Shown one piece after another: positions 33,770 through 42,398 of a stretch of 64,000 bases of DNA; position 1 is the stretch's first letter, and every line of letters starts with the position of its first letter. The translations under genes were made by a program, and so were the position numbers. Below the pieces are notes generated by a model, which was given only the letters and a program-made list of their open reading frames with translations, made no database searches and was not told where the DNA came from. Origin of the DNA: an uncultured Myxococcales bacterium (GTDB lineage: Bacteria; Myxococcota_A; UBA9042; CAIXZC01); the NCBI GenBank assembly GCA_903895725.1, contig CAITUV010000053.1, positions 110,116 through 174,115 on the forward strand. The letters are read 5' to 3'.

Positions 33770-35188
33770 CTACCGGTCTGAGTTCAGCGAGGGGGGAGGA
33801 AGGTCGGGGATCGGGCCTTCGTCCTTCAGGATCCCGGGAGCATCCTTGTCCAGCTCGACCCAGTCGAAGACCGTCCCCGCCAGGTCGACAGCCTCCATGC
33901 GGAGCGTCTGGCAGCCGGCCTCGAAGCGAAGATGGTGGTGCGCGGTGTGCACGACGCCGGTCTGGGGCCAATCCTTGCACCAGGCATCGAGCGAGCCGCC
34001 GCCACCGCCGGCGATGAGATGGACCAGATTGCCGACCTGTCCCCTCTCGTACGCGTGGGTGTGGCCGCTGAGGTAGAAGTGGAACCCTCGATCCGCCAGC
34101 ATGGGGACCACGTAGTTCCGGACGCACAACGTGCCGTCGTAGCCGCAATCTCCGTCGCCCCAACACTCCGAGACTGCGTTCTCGTGCCCCAGGGCGATCC
34201 TCCAGGTGGCCGACTGGGCCTCGGGGGATTCGGCGAGCTCCCGCATACGCTGGCCGTCGGGGAGCTCGACTTCGCCGATGGGGCAGAGGAAGTAGTTGGT
34301 GTTGATCATCAGGAAGTAGGTGTTGCCGAAGCGGAATCCGTAGAGGGATTCCCATTCGGGATGGTCCGCCGGATGGGGATTCGACATCAGGTCGTAGTAG
34401 AAGGGCGAGTTCTCCTCGTGGTTGCCCATGGCGAGTTGCAGCGGAACCTCGTGAAAAAGGCCTCTTCCGGGGCCGAAGAGCTGCTCCTTCCAGAGCGGCT
34501 CCTCCAGCCCCGCCTGGACGTGGTCTCCCGAGCCGACGAGCAGGTCCGGTCCCCAGGCGGCCATGGCGGTGACGTGCTGAGCGAACACCTCCGGGCCGTT
34601 CTGGTTGTCCGAGAAGTGGGCAAAGCGAACCGGTTGAGCCGGGTCAGGGGCGGTGGTGAAATGGTGGATCTGCGATTTCGCGCCACCCGACTCGACCTGG
34701 TATGTGTAGCGGGTGTCGGGCTCGAGCCCATCGAGGACAATCTCGTGGACCGTGACGGCTGCGAGCTGGCCCACCTGCCGGTCCAACGCCTCATCCTTGC
34801 CGAAATGCACCAGGCTGTCGGTCGCCTCGAGGGTGCGCCACATGACGCTCATGGACGTGGAGCTCGGGCTCATGAGGTAGGGCCCAAGGTCGAAGGTCTC
34901 GTCCGGTTCCACTGGGACCGGAACGGCAACGTCCGGCTCCTTGCAGGGCGGCGGCACGACTTCGGCTGCCTGGTCGTCCGCTATGACGTCCATTCCGGCA
35001 TCGGGCGGTGTGTCGGCCCCGAGGTCGCAGTCCGCAGCGGTCCGGTCGAGGAGTCCGTCGGTTGAAAGCTCCAACGGGGTGTCGCTCAAACGGCTGTCGC
35101 CGGCGGCCACGTCGTTGCGGCCATCCTCGCCGGCACAGGACAGAGCGAGCACCAGCAGGGCAGCCATCGCTCCCCGGCTTCGTCCCAT
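33770..35188 (-). CDS. Purple-acid-phosphatase-like metallophosphoesterase lipoprotein
   Basis: The protein has 472 aa. The lipobox ALSC gives Cys18, followed by an acidic, Asp-rich linker (19-95). A fibronectin-like N-terminal domain (FDLGPYLMSPSSTSMSVMWR, about 96-190) precedes the metallophosphoesterase core, as in plant-type purple acid phosphatases. Metal-ligand motifs are FAHFSDNQ, GSGDHVQAG, MGNHEEN and SGHTHAYER. It probably hydrolyses phosphomonoesters or diesters outside the cell. The ATG at 35188 follows GGAGGGGATGCC. It lies 63 bases downstream of the small lipoprotein gene at 35252-35551 on the same strand, so both may share the promoter at 35587-35615. The metal centre appears complete. 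Confidence 0.82.
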   Translation of the reverse strand: MGRSRGAMAALLVLALSCAGEDGRNDVAAGDSRLSDTPLELSTDGLLDRTAADCDLGADTPPDAGMDVIADDQAAEVVPPPCKEPDVAVPVPVEPDETFDLGPYLMSPSSTSMSVMWRTLEATDSLVHFGKDEALDRQVGQLAAVTVHEIVLDGLEPDTRYTYQVESGGAKSQIHHFTTAPDPAQPVRFAHFSDNQNGPEVFAQHVTAMAAWGPDLLVGSGDHVQAGLEEPLWKEQLFGPGRGLFHEVPLQLAMGNHEENSPFYYDLMSNPHPADHPEWESLYGFRFGNTYFLMINTNYFLCPIGEVELPDGQRMRELAESPEAQSATWRIALGHENAVSECWGDGDCGYDGTLCVRNYVVPMLADRGFHFYLSGHTHAYERGQVGNLVHLIAGGGGGSLDAWCKDWPQTGVVHTAHHHLRFEAGCQTLRMEAVDLAGTVFDWVELDKDAPGILKDEGPIPDLPPPSLNSDR

Positions 35189-35251
35189 GGCATCCCCTCC
35201 ATCAGCGCCGTTCCGCTGTAGTCGCAGCGGCAACCGGCATGGCGGCGAGGG

Positions 35252-35551
35252 CTACTTGCATGCCTCCGGCACGGTGAAGTCCTTGAGCCCCTTGGCCATG
35301 GTGTCCGCGCTCGACTTGAACGTGGTCAGCATCTGAGTGCACGCGTCGCCGGTGCCGGCCGTCTTGAGGTTGGCGATGTTGCCGCAGTTCGCCTTGGCGG
35401 CCTCGAGCGTTGCGGCGGGGGCACCTGCCTTGCCGAGCGCGTCGAGGAGGGCCGTGCAGCAAGCCTCGGCCTTGTCGCAGGCCTCGTTCTTGGCGCAACC
35501 GGAAACGAGCGACAGAGTCAGGGCAGCCAGAAACACGATGGCGAATCTCAT
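35252..35551 (-). CDS. Small Cys-rich lipoprotein, unknown function
   Basis: The protein has 99 aa with the lipobox LVSGC (Cys19). The mature part of 80 residues contains CDKAEACC, CGN, CTQ and a C-terminal EACK: six cysteines in a mainly helical sequence, which suggests a disulfide-stabilised helical bundle. Similar small helical Cys-containing lipoproteins are frequent in Myxococcota and are unassigned. The ATG at 35551 follows AAGGAGGAACTC, a very strong ribosome site, so expression may be high. A longer open frame upstream is ignored because it extends past the promoter. Confidence 0.75.
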   Translation of the reverse strand: MRFAIVFLAALTLSLVSGCAKNEACDKAEACCTALLDALGKAGAPAATLEAAKANCGNIANLKTAGTGDACTQMLTTFKSSADTMAKGLKDFTVPEACK

Positions 35552-35586
35552 GAGTTCCTCCTTGAGCACGAAATGTGCTGGAAGGG

Positions 35587-35615
35587 ATTCTGCACGCGTC
35601 GCTCGGAGGGCGCAA
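35587..35615 (-). promoter_or_regulatory. Promoter for small lipoprotein and phosphatase genes
   Basis: On the minus strand, TTGCGC (35615-35610), 17 bases, then CAGAAT (35592-35587), 36 bases before the ATG at 35551. Confidence 0.45.
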
Positions 35616-35644
35616 CGGGAATATTTCGCCAACCCGTGTGGAGA

Positions 35645-35674
35645 TTGACCCGACCGGCCGCAGTCGGCTATGGT
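35645..35674 (+). promoter_or_regulatory. Promoter for trypsin-like protease gene
   Basis: TTGACC (35645-35650), 18 bases, TATGGT (35669-35674). The leader to the chosen ATG at 35827 would be about 145 bases; to the alternative ATG at 35728 about 47 bases. Confidence 0.5.
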
Positions 35675-35826
35675 GGTCTGGTGCGGCGACGGCCCGTGTG
35701 CGGGGGCCGGAAGCGAGGGAAAAGCCCATGAAAACTTGGGAGCACGCAAAGTGGGTTCGGGAACCGGGAACGAAAGCCGGTCGGTCGCCCGCCTGGGCGG
35801 GGGATGCGGGAACGGTTGCCGGGGCC

Positions 35827-38358
35827 ATGGAGACGCGACGGCGGGGGCGACTCGGCGTCTGGATGACGGCGCTTGTGGTGATGCTGGGCTGCACATCCCG
35901 GGACGTGCCAGGGGCCTCTCCGAGCCCGGGGGCGGCCAGCGTGCAGACCGAGCTCCACCCGCTGGTGGGCGGCCAGCCGGACGAAGGTCATCCCGCGGTC
36001 GGTATGGTCCTGGGGGAAACCGGTGCCTGCACCGGGACCTTGATCTCGCCACAGATGGTGTTGACTGCGGCGCATTGCGTGAACCCGGAGAAGCCGCCTG
36101 CCGAGTTCCGGCTGGGAGGGGACGGGTGGGCACCGGTGACGGTCCATGCGGTGGCCCAGGCGTTCGTCCATCCCGACTACGGGAAGCCGTTCTCCGACCC
36201 CGAGCTGGGGCAGCCGCACGACCTGGCATTGCTGCTCCTGGCGGAGCCGGCCGCCGCCGTACCCATGGCCATGAGGCTGGCGTCGCTCGACTGCATGGAC
36301 GGCGTTCCGGTCCGATTCGTGGGCTATGGCAAGACCTCGGGAGTGGACCCCAACTCGAGCGGCAAGAAGAACTTCCTGGACCTGTCCATCGGCAAGGTCG
36401 TGGAGAGCGGGTTCTGGACGTTCACGTTCCCTGGGGCCCCGAAGAACGCATGCCCCGGCGACTCGGGCGGACCGGCGTTCGTGCGAAACGGGCTTCGGGA
36501 AGAAGTTGCCGGCGTGATGTCGCTGGCGGACAAGTGGTGCGAGTGGGAGACCTTTGCCGTGCGCCTGGACGTCCATGCCGGGTGGCTCATGGCGCTGGTC
36601 GCGGAGCACGATCCCGCCGGGTTGCCAGCCGCATGCGGGGACGGGTTCTGCGACTACCTGGAGGACTCGACGCTCTGTCCGTCGGACTGTTCGGCGGGCG
36701 CAGGCGGGCCGGGCCAGCCCTGCGCTTTGGCGGGTGACTGCAAGACCGGGCTTGCCTGCGTGGCTGCGGGCCTGGAGGGGGTGAACCTGTGCACGTCGTG
36801 GTGCGCCGGACCTCTCGATGGGACGGGGTGCCCGTGCGGCTTTGCGTGCACAGCAAACCCGGCAGCCCCGGGCCCCGACGTCGGGGTCTGCGTCGCGCTC
36901 CCGTCCGCCTCGGCGAGTTGCGGGGACGAGACATGTGCCGGGGGGGAGGATGCCTCGACTTGTCCTGCCGACTGCACGCTGCCGGCGTGCAATGCCGTGG
37001 GCGAGGCAGGATGCTGCGCCGGCCAGCTGGCCACCTGGTGCGGGGCCGACGGAAAGTTGAGCATGGCGGACTGTGCGGAGCTCGGGGGGTGCGGATGGAA
37101 CGAGGAGCTCGGCCGGTACGGGTGCGGGCACGACGGGGTCGAGGCCCCGAACGAGGAGCTGCCGCTGGCATGCGGGCCTCTCGGCCCTCAGTGCGGGAAT
37201 GGGCTTTGCGAAGAGGGCGAGTCCCAGGAGGGATGCCCCGTGGACTGTCTGTATCCGGGGTACTGCGGCGACGAAGTCTGCAACGGAACCGAGGACTTCC
37301 AACGCTGCCCGCAGGACTGCCTCAAGGAGCAGTGCGACTTCCTGCCGGACCTGGGCTGCTGCACTGGCGACATTCTGGTCTTCTGTTACATGGGAGACCA
37401 ACAGATGATGAGCTGCCAGCACCACCTCGGGTGCGGGTGGAACCTCGATGACGGAGCCTACGCGTGCGGCACGGACGGCGGGGAGGATCCCGAGGGGCTC
37501 TGGCCCCGCTCCTGCGAGGCGTACAAAGCCACCGAGTGCGGAGACGGGCACTGCGATCCGGGAGAGACCTTCGAGAGCTGCCCGGACGACTGCGAGGCCC
37601 CCCCCGAAGGGTGCGGCGACGGCACCTGCGGCAACGGGGAGGACTACACCGTCTGCCCTCAGGACTGCTTCCTCACGGGGTGCGGCAACATTCCGGAGGA
37701 GGGGTGTTGCGCGGGGGACCTGCTGAAGTGGTGCATCGGCAAGTCGCTGTTCATGGATCACTGCGGGGACGAGCCGAAATGCGGATGGTCCTCCGCCGAC
37801 GGATTCCACTACTGCGGAACAGACGGTGGTGCGGACCCGTCCGGGGTGTTCCTTTTCGATTGCGCCGACGTGGAGGCTTCGTTCTGCGGCGATGGCGAAT
37901 GCCACGGGACGGAGACCAAGGCCAATTGTGCCCAGGACTGCAAGCCCCCGGTGGAGGACAAGTGCGGCAACGGGATATGCGAGGGAAAGGAAACCCTGTA
38001 CAGCTGCCCGGAGGATTGCGCCGTGGTTCCGTCCGAACCGTCTCCGGAGCCCTCCCCCGACGTGCTGGCGGCCACCGACTCGTCCCTTGCCGATGTCGGC
38101 AGCGACATGGATGCTACGGGTGGCCAGCCGCCTAAGAAGAAGGATGGCGGAGGGGGATGCTCGGCGACCGCAGGGACGGCGGCCGGCATGCCCGGGCCGG
38201 CGCTCCTGCTCATCGCACTGGCAGCCGCTTTGGCAGCGGGGCGGGGGCGGCGGGGGCGGCGGCGGGGAAAAGACATAGGACGAATAGGACAGATAGGACG
38301 AATAGGACAAATAGGACCCGCCGCCCCAATAGGACGAAAGGCCGCTGTTGCAGGATGA
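35827..38358 (+). CDS. Trypsin-like (S1) protease with Cys-rich repeats and MYXO-CTERM-type tail
   Basis: The protein has 843 aa. The signal peptide has lipobox VMLGC (Cys22). The S1 protease domain (about 45-260) has His83 (TAAHC), Asp132 (HDLALL) and Ser213 (CPGDSGGPAF), all intact. About 500 residues of Cys-rich modules follow, including repeated CGDGxCxxGE...CPxDC units. Near the C-terminus GGGGCSATAG, a hydrophobic segment and an Arg-rich cluster (about 775-815) form a MYXO-CTERM-like sorting signal. The last 28 residues (IGRIGQ-type repeats) come from ATAGGAC repeat DNA. The start at 35827 places the hydrophobic core correctly; the upstream ATG at 35728 adds 33 codons with low GC at third positions. 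It is probably displayed at the cell surface. Confidence 0.85.
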   Translation: METRRRGRLGVWMTALVVMLGCTSRDVPGASPSPGAASVQTELHPLVGGQPDEGHPAVGMVLGETGACTGTLISPQMVLTAAHCVNPEKPPAEFRLGGDGWAPVTVHAVAQAFVHPDYGKPFSDPELGQPHDLALLLLAEPAAAVPMAMRLASLDCMDGVPVRFVGYGKTSGVDPNSSGKKNFLDLSIGKVVESGFWTFTFPGAPKNACPGDSGGPAFVRNGLREEVAGVMSLADKWCEWETFAVRLDVHAGWLMALVAEHDPAGLPAACGDGFCDYLEDSTLCPSDCSAGAGGPGQPCALAGDCKTGLACVAAGLEGVNLCTSWCAGPLDGTGCPCGFACTANPAAPGPDVGVCVALPSASASCGDETCAGGEDASTCPADCTLPACNAVGEAGCCAGQLATWCGADGKLSMADCAELGGCGWNEELGRYGCGHDGVEAPNEELPLACGPLGPQCGNGLCEEGESQEGCPVDCLYPGYCGDEVCNGTEDFQRCPQDCLKEQCDFLPDLGCCTGDILVFCYMGDQQMMSCQHHLGCGWNLDDGAYACGTDGGEDPEGLWPRSCEAYKATECGDGHCDPGETFESCPDDCEAPPEGCGDGTCGNGEDYTVCPQDCFLTGCGNIPEEGCCAGDLLKWCIGKSLFMDHCGDEPKCGWSSADGFHYCGTDGGADPSGVFLFDCADVEASFCGDGECHGTETKANCAQDCKPPVEDKCGNGICEGKETLYSCPEDCAVVPSEPSPEPSPDVLAATDSSLADVGSDMDATGGQPPKKKDGGGGCSATAGTAAGMPGPALLLIALAAALAAGRGRRGRRRGKDIGRIGQIGRIGQIGPAAPIGRKAAVAG
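38274..38340. repeat. ATAGGAC repeats within the 3' end of the protease gene
   Basis: Five ATAGGAC units at 38274-38320 and one more after a short gap (about 38329). They are translated as IGRIGQIGRIGQIG. The inverted GTCCTAT array at 38461-38512 is nearly complementary, so this transcript could fold into a long stem. Confidence 0.7.
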
Positions 38359-38388
38359 ATTGCCTGACATGAACAGCCGAGTAGCCCC

Positions 38389-38520
38389 ATCGGCCGTAGG
38401 CCCCGAGCAGCCGACTAGCCCCATCGGCCATTGGTGAAAAGCCCCCCCTAGCTCCCCCCCGTCCTATGCCTTCCATGCGTCCTATTCGTCCCATGCGTCC
38501 TATACGTCCTATCTCCCCCC
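38389..38520. repeat. Dispersed ATAGGAC repeat element, copy B (inverted)
   Basis: The GTCCTAT array at 38461-38512 is preceded by a C-rich stretch and by two direct copies of TAGCCCCATCGGCC (about 38393-38406 and 38416-38429). The reverse complement of 38429-38520 aligns with copy A at 14156-14273, including CTTTT and GGGGCTAG at the same spacing. Confidence 0.7.
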
Positions 38521-38543
38521 TCCCCATCCCCCCCCTGCTTCAG

Positions 38544-38572
38544 TTGCCTTGGCTGATCGCACAGAGTATCCT
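38544..38572 (+). promoter_or_regulatory. Promoter for Cys-rich lipoprotein gene 38605-40488
   Basis: TTGCCT (38544-38549), 17 bases, TATCCT (38567-38572), 32 bases before the ATG, directly downstream of repeat copy B. Confidence 0.55.
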
Positions 38573-38604
38573 ACCCCCCGTAACTGACTTCTCGAGGTGA
38601 TCCG

Positions 38605-40488
38605 ATGAGGACCGGACGACTGCTTCAGATGGCATGTGCCATCGCTCTGTCTGCGGCCGCGTGCAGCCCTTCCGACAAGAAGGACGTGACCACCGGTGAC
38701 TGCTGCCCGGTGGAGGAGGATGCGGTGCAGCCGGACGCAGCCGACGTCGTTGCCCCCCCCGGGGATCTGCAGGCGGATTCGGCCATGGTCGACCCCGCGG
38801 ATTCAGCGGCTCCGGACGGGGACGCCGCAGCCGGGGAGATTCAGGACAACGTGCTGCCGCCGGATGTCATCACCGCCTGCCCGGCCGACTTCCCTCCGAC
38901 GCAGCCCAACACGTGTGACGGGGATCTTCACTGCGAGTACGGCGAGGAGTGCTGCTGCGGCAAGTGCTCTCCGTCTCTGGTCTGCGACTGCAATGGAGGA
39001 ACTTGGGGCTGCTATTACACCGATGCGTGTCTGGGGCCGTGGTGCGAGGTACCTCCTTGCTGCGAAGAAGGAACCGTTGGTGCCTGCAACGGAGGGCAGA
39101 ACGGGGATTGCAAGGTCGAGGCCGGCCAGTCCGTGGGCAAATGCATGCCCCCTGTCGAGCTTCCCCTGTGCTGGGTGGATTCGGATTGCGGAGCCGGCCT
39201 GTCCTGCGTCGGGGCCTCGATGTGCCCTTGCAACGCGGACTGTGACGGGATCGACACGCCCGGTACGTGCGAACCGACGGAGCTCCCGGCCGGATGCTGC
39301 TACAAGGACGAGGACTGTGATACCGGGGGGGACATGGCGTTTTCGTGTGGTTTCCTGACTCCGGCAAGCGACCTCGGAGTGTGCCTCCCGCTCCCCCAGT
39401 CGGGTGAATGCTGGGACAAGAGCGACTGCAAGCCGGGCGAGGAATGCCAGGGGCCGACGTACTGCGAGTGCGGCACGGAGTGCGGGCAGATTCAGGCACC
39501 GGGCAAGTGCGTGACGCCGCCGACTCCGGAAGTCTGCCAGGTGGACGCTCAATGCCCGGATGGCTACCGATGTGTGGGAAAAGCCTTCTGTGATGGCCCT
39601 CCGGACGATTGTCCCGACTCCTTCGGAACGTGCCTTCCCACCCCCGGAGCCGGACTGTGCTGGGGCGATGCCGATTGCGGGGCCGGGGAAGTCTGCGTGA
39701 ATCCGGTTTACTGCCCGGGAGGCAAGGTGTGCCTGGCGGACGCTCACCCGGGCGTCTGCCTTCCGGCTCCACTGAGTGGCTGTTGGGGCGATGCGGATTG
39801 CGCTCCTCCGATCAATGGGCTGGTCTTCCGGTGCACGGGCCAGTGGGTCGTCCCCTGGTGGACCGGCAAGGACTACGACGTTGCTCCGGACTACGAAGGG
39901 GAATGCTGCGGCCTCAAGCCGGGGACCTGCTATGAGGATGAGGATTGTCTGGCGGGGCAGGAATGTCAGGGAGCGGTCTACCCCTACACCGGTGCCTGCG
40001 CCGACGATGCCGATGACGAGAAGCCGGGGCAGTGCGTGGACAAGAGCCCCTGGCCCGATGACCTGTGCCTGACCGATGCCGACTGCAAGGTCGGCCAGTC
40101 GTGCATCGGCGAGTGGATCTGCCCTCCCGGCGTGCTCTGCCTGGATGCCACCTATCCGGGGCTCTGCCTGGCGGATCCGGTCGGGGCGCTCGAGTGGTGC
40201 TACGAGATCCAGATGTGCAGTCCGGGCAAGTTCTGCTGCGGCCCGTGGGTGTGCGACGTGATCGGCGGCGAGATGTGCGGCGGGATTATGGCGACTCCGG
40301 GGCAGTGCCAACCGATTTCGTACCCGCTCGCGGATGTGGGCGAGCCGTGCGGTCAGGACGGCGGACAGTGCAAGCCCGGGCTTGCCTGTTGCTACCCCTG
40401 CGGCATTCCCGGCTGCATGTTCACCTGCTCGGTTCCCTGCGACCCGACCGAGCCCTGGTGCTCGAACGGTTGCGCCATGGTACCGTAG
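38605..40488 (+). CDS. Cys-rich repeat lipoprotein (CWxDxDC modules)
   Basis: The protein has 627 aa. The lipobox SAAAC gives Cys20, followed by an acidic Asp/Ala/Pro linker (about 21-95). The rest is about ten modules of 40-50 residues built on CW(V/G)D(S/A)DCGAG..C.G...C...C...PG.C.P, for example CWVDSDCGAGLSCVGAS, CWGDADCGAGEVCVNP and CLTDADCKVGQSCIGEW. Each has six to eight cysteines, which implies a rigid, disulfide-rich rod on the cell surface. No enzymatic domain is visible. The ATG at 38605 follows CGAGGTGATCCG. Proteins of this sort are abundant in Myxococcota and have no assigned role; adhesion or shielding is a guess. Confidence 0.75.
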   Translation: MRTGRLLQMACAIALSAAACSPSDKKDVTTGDCCPVEEDAVQPDAADVVAPPGDLQADSAMVDPADSAAPDGDAAAGEIQDNVLPPDVITACPADFPPTQPNTCDGDLHCEYGEECCCGKCSPSLVCDCNGGTWGCYYTDACLGPWCEVPPCCEEGTVGACNGGQNGDCKVEAGQSVGKCMPPVELPLCWVDSDCGAGLSCVGASMCPCNADCDGIDTPGTCEPTELPAGCCYKDEDCDTGGDMAFSCGFLTPASDLGVCLPLPQSGECWDKSDCKPGEECQGPTYCECGTECGQIQAPGKCVTPPTPEVCQVDAQCPDGYRCVGKAFCDGPPDDCPDSFGTCLPTPGAGLCWGDADCGAGEVCVNPVYCPGGKVCLADAHPGVCLPAPLSGCWGDADCAPPINGLVFRCTGQWVVPWWTGKDYDVAPDYEGECCGLKPGTCYEDEDCLAGQECQGAVYPYTGACADDADDEKPGQCVDKSPWPDDLCLTDADCKVGQSCIGEWICPPGVLCLDATYPGLCLADPVGALEWCYEIQMCSPGKFCCGPWVCDVIGGEMCGGIMATPGQCQPISYPLADVGEPCGQDGGQCKPGLACCYPCGIPGCMFTCSVPCDPTEPWCSNGCAMVP

Positions 40489-40609
40489 GCTCGCTGCCCG
40501 CCAACGGAAGAAGCCGTGACGACCGGACAACCGGTTCGCCGCGCAACCGACAATCCGGCCGACTTCCGCCTGCCCGGCCCCTTCGGCCCGTAATCGTCCC
40601 GTCGTCTTC

Positions 40610-42232
40610 CTACTCGGTCTCGTTGTTGACGAACAGTGCCGCCCTACTGGCGACGCAGCATTCGCCGAAGTCGGAGCAGCGGGGGTCGGCCTTGCCGAAC
40701 CTCTGGAACGTCGAGCGGACGCCGTCGCAATCGAGGTCGCCGTAGGCTGTGGCGACGAACTCGGCGTCGACGCCGGTCTTTCCGTTGGATGTGAACTCGT
40801 AGACGAAATAGTGGGGCTGGGTGATCTCGAACCTGAGTGCGGACCAGGTGGGGGTATCCCAAGGATTTGCAGGGGGCTCGGATCTTCCCTTCTTTCCCTT
40901 GGGCGGCGGGCCGGATTCGGGTCCCCCGAGGGCGTCACAGCGATTGTCGCCGTCCTGATCCGGCCCTCCCAGCGCTTTGCAGCATGTGCCTGCGCTGGGC
41001 GTCACAGGCTGCGATTCGGGGAACTGACACGGGAGCTTCTCGAACGAATCCTCCTTGACCCGAGGGGTCACATAGTAGTCTGCGGCCCCCTTGTAGATCT
41101 TGTCGAGGTAGTCGATGGCCTCGGTCGTCATGGCCTTGCGCTGGTACTTGATGAAGGCAGGGACTGCGATGGCTGCCAGGATTCCGCCCACGGAGCTCAC
41201 GCCCGCAGCGTCAGCGGAGATCTCGAAATGAAGGAACCCTTCCTGTCGCTTCGGCATGATGGCGTCGAATGTGGATTCCAGCATGTGGTCGGCCACGAGG
41301 ATTCCGGCAGCACCAATGACGGGGTAGAGCTCGAGCTCCTTGCGGGCCTTGCCAACGGCCTCCCTCGCTTTGGTGCGGAGCTCCTGCAGAGCCTTGACGA
41401 TGCTGTCCAGGCAGTCGGGGCTGCCGTAGACGTCCGCTATGGCGACACTGGGCGTCAGGTGAAGCACCGCCCGGTCGGGTCGGAGGATCGGTGCCGGCTC
41501 CTCCCACTTGCGTTCGAGCTTCGTGCCCTGGATGGCGACTGCGACCGACAGCCATGCATTCGGGTTGGAGACCGCCAGCTTCATCAGCTCCGGGAGACTT
41601 CCGGGCTTGACCTGATCCGGTTTGGCTTTCAGCACGCCCAGCACGTACTTGCGGGCCTGGCTGCGACTCTCGATCAGGGCAATGCCGAAGCCCTTGACCG
41701 GTATCACCAGGATCCGGGGAGAGGGGATTCGAATCGCGGGCACCCCCTCGATCTCGTCCTTCTCGGTTTCCTTTCCGGCCGTGATCTTGAAGTCTCCGCC
41801 GATGAGCACACCGCCGTAGTTCCCCTCGACAGCGGCAAAAACGATGGCAACCCTGGCCGCCAGGGGGTCGAAGCCGAGACGCTCCTGGAACAGCTTCGAG
41901 AGCTCCCCCTGGAGCTTGTCGTCGATCGCCCCCCGGATCAGCGGACCCAGGAACCCGGCCTTGAGCCGTTCGACCACCAGCTTCAGATCGATGAGAGCGA
42001 TGACGGCCGAGTCCTGGGGCACGAACGACTCTGCCTTCGGCAGAAGAGCAGCGAAGTCATTGCTCGGCTCCGGCGCGGCCTGACCTGCAGACCCGGTCGA
42101 AGCAGGCCTTGATTCCTCCGTCCCCTCCGCTGGCTTGGGGGATGGCCCCTCGCTCGCATCCACGGAGCTGACCCTGCATCCGGACATCCAGAGTATAGCG
42201 ACCGCTCCGACCCACCAAACGGCTCTTTTCAT
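40610..42232 (-). CDS. Lipoprotein with internal type IV pilin-like segment
   Basis: The protein has 540 aa. The lipobox WMSGC gives Cys19. Residues about 60-340 form an alpha/beta domain of unknown family (AVIALIDLKLVVERLK, VAIVFAAVEGNYGGVLIGG). At about 345-385 it has SVGGILAAIAVPAFIKYQRK, which is the core of a type IV pilin N-terminal helix. It is followed by pilin-globular-like sequence with paired Cys and WDTPTWSALRF, HYFVYEFTSNG and TAYGDLDCDGVRSTF, as in myxobacterial PilA-like proteins. The prepilin peptidase site is absent, so the segment is embedded in a larger exported protein. The ATG at 42232 follows GGGGGGATACC. A fusion of a lipoprotein to pilin-like parts is rare. Confidence 0.65.
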   Translation of the reverse strand: MKRAVWWVGAVAILWMSGCRVSSVDASEGPSPKPAEGTEESRPASTGSAGQAAPEPSNDFAALLPKAESFVPQDSAVIALIDLKLVVERLKAGFLGPLIRGAIDDKLQGELSKLFQERLGFDPLAARVAIVFAAVEGNYGGVLIGGDFKITAGKETEKDEIEGVPAIRIPSPRILVIPVKGFGIALIESRSQARKYVLGVLKAKPDQVKPGSLPELMKLAVSNPNAWLSVAVAIQGTKLERKWEEPAPILRPDRAVLHLTPSVAIADVYGSPDCLDSIVKALQELRTKAREAVGKARKELELYPVIGAAGILVADHMLESTFDAIMPKRQEGFLHFEISADAAGVSSVGGILAAIAVPAFIKYQRKAMTTEAIDYLDKIYKGAADYYVTPRVKEDSFEKLPCQFPESQPVTPSAGTCCKALGGPDQDGDNRCDALGGPESGPPPKGKKGRSEPPANPWDTPTWSALRFEITQPHYFVYEFTSNGKTGVDAEFVATAYGDLDCDGVRSTFQRFGKADPRCSDFGECCVASRAALFVNNETE

Positions 42233-42273
42233 GGTATCCCCCCGAAGCTGGCGCACGGTAATCCGTCAGAAGG

Positions 42274-42303
42274 AGCGTAGACCCGGGACCTGATCCGGGT
42301 CAA
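42274..42303 (-). promoter_or_regulatory. Promoter for 40610-42232
   Basis: On the minus strand, TTGACC (42303-42298), 18 bases, then TACGCT (42279-42274), 42 bases before the ATG. Confidence 0.5.
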
Positions 42304-42344
42304 GCATGGCGGTTCGGGAATGGAGCGGCGGGGCCCTGTGTGCC

Positions 42345-42373
42345 TTTACTCCCGACCGACGCACGGCTATGAT
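42345..42373 (+). promoter_or_regulatory. Promoter for 42399-45791
   Basis: TTTACT (42345-42350), 17 bases, TATGAT (42368-42373), 26 bases before the ATG. Confidence 0.55.
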
Positions 42374-42398
42374 CAGGCGTGCAACTTCGGGGGGAACG

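Noticed and set aside
35728..35826. Alternative start of the trypsin-like protease
   Set aside because: The added 33 codons have about 64 percent GC at third positions, unlike the gene, and would place the lipobox far from the N-terminus.
35668..38424. Long open frame antisense to the trypsin-like protease
   Set aside because: The sense strand has the intact catalytic triad and lipobox. The antisense frame has no recognisable feature.
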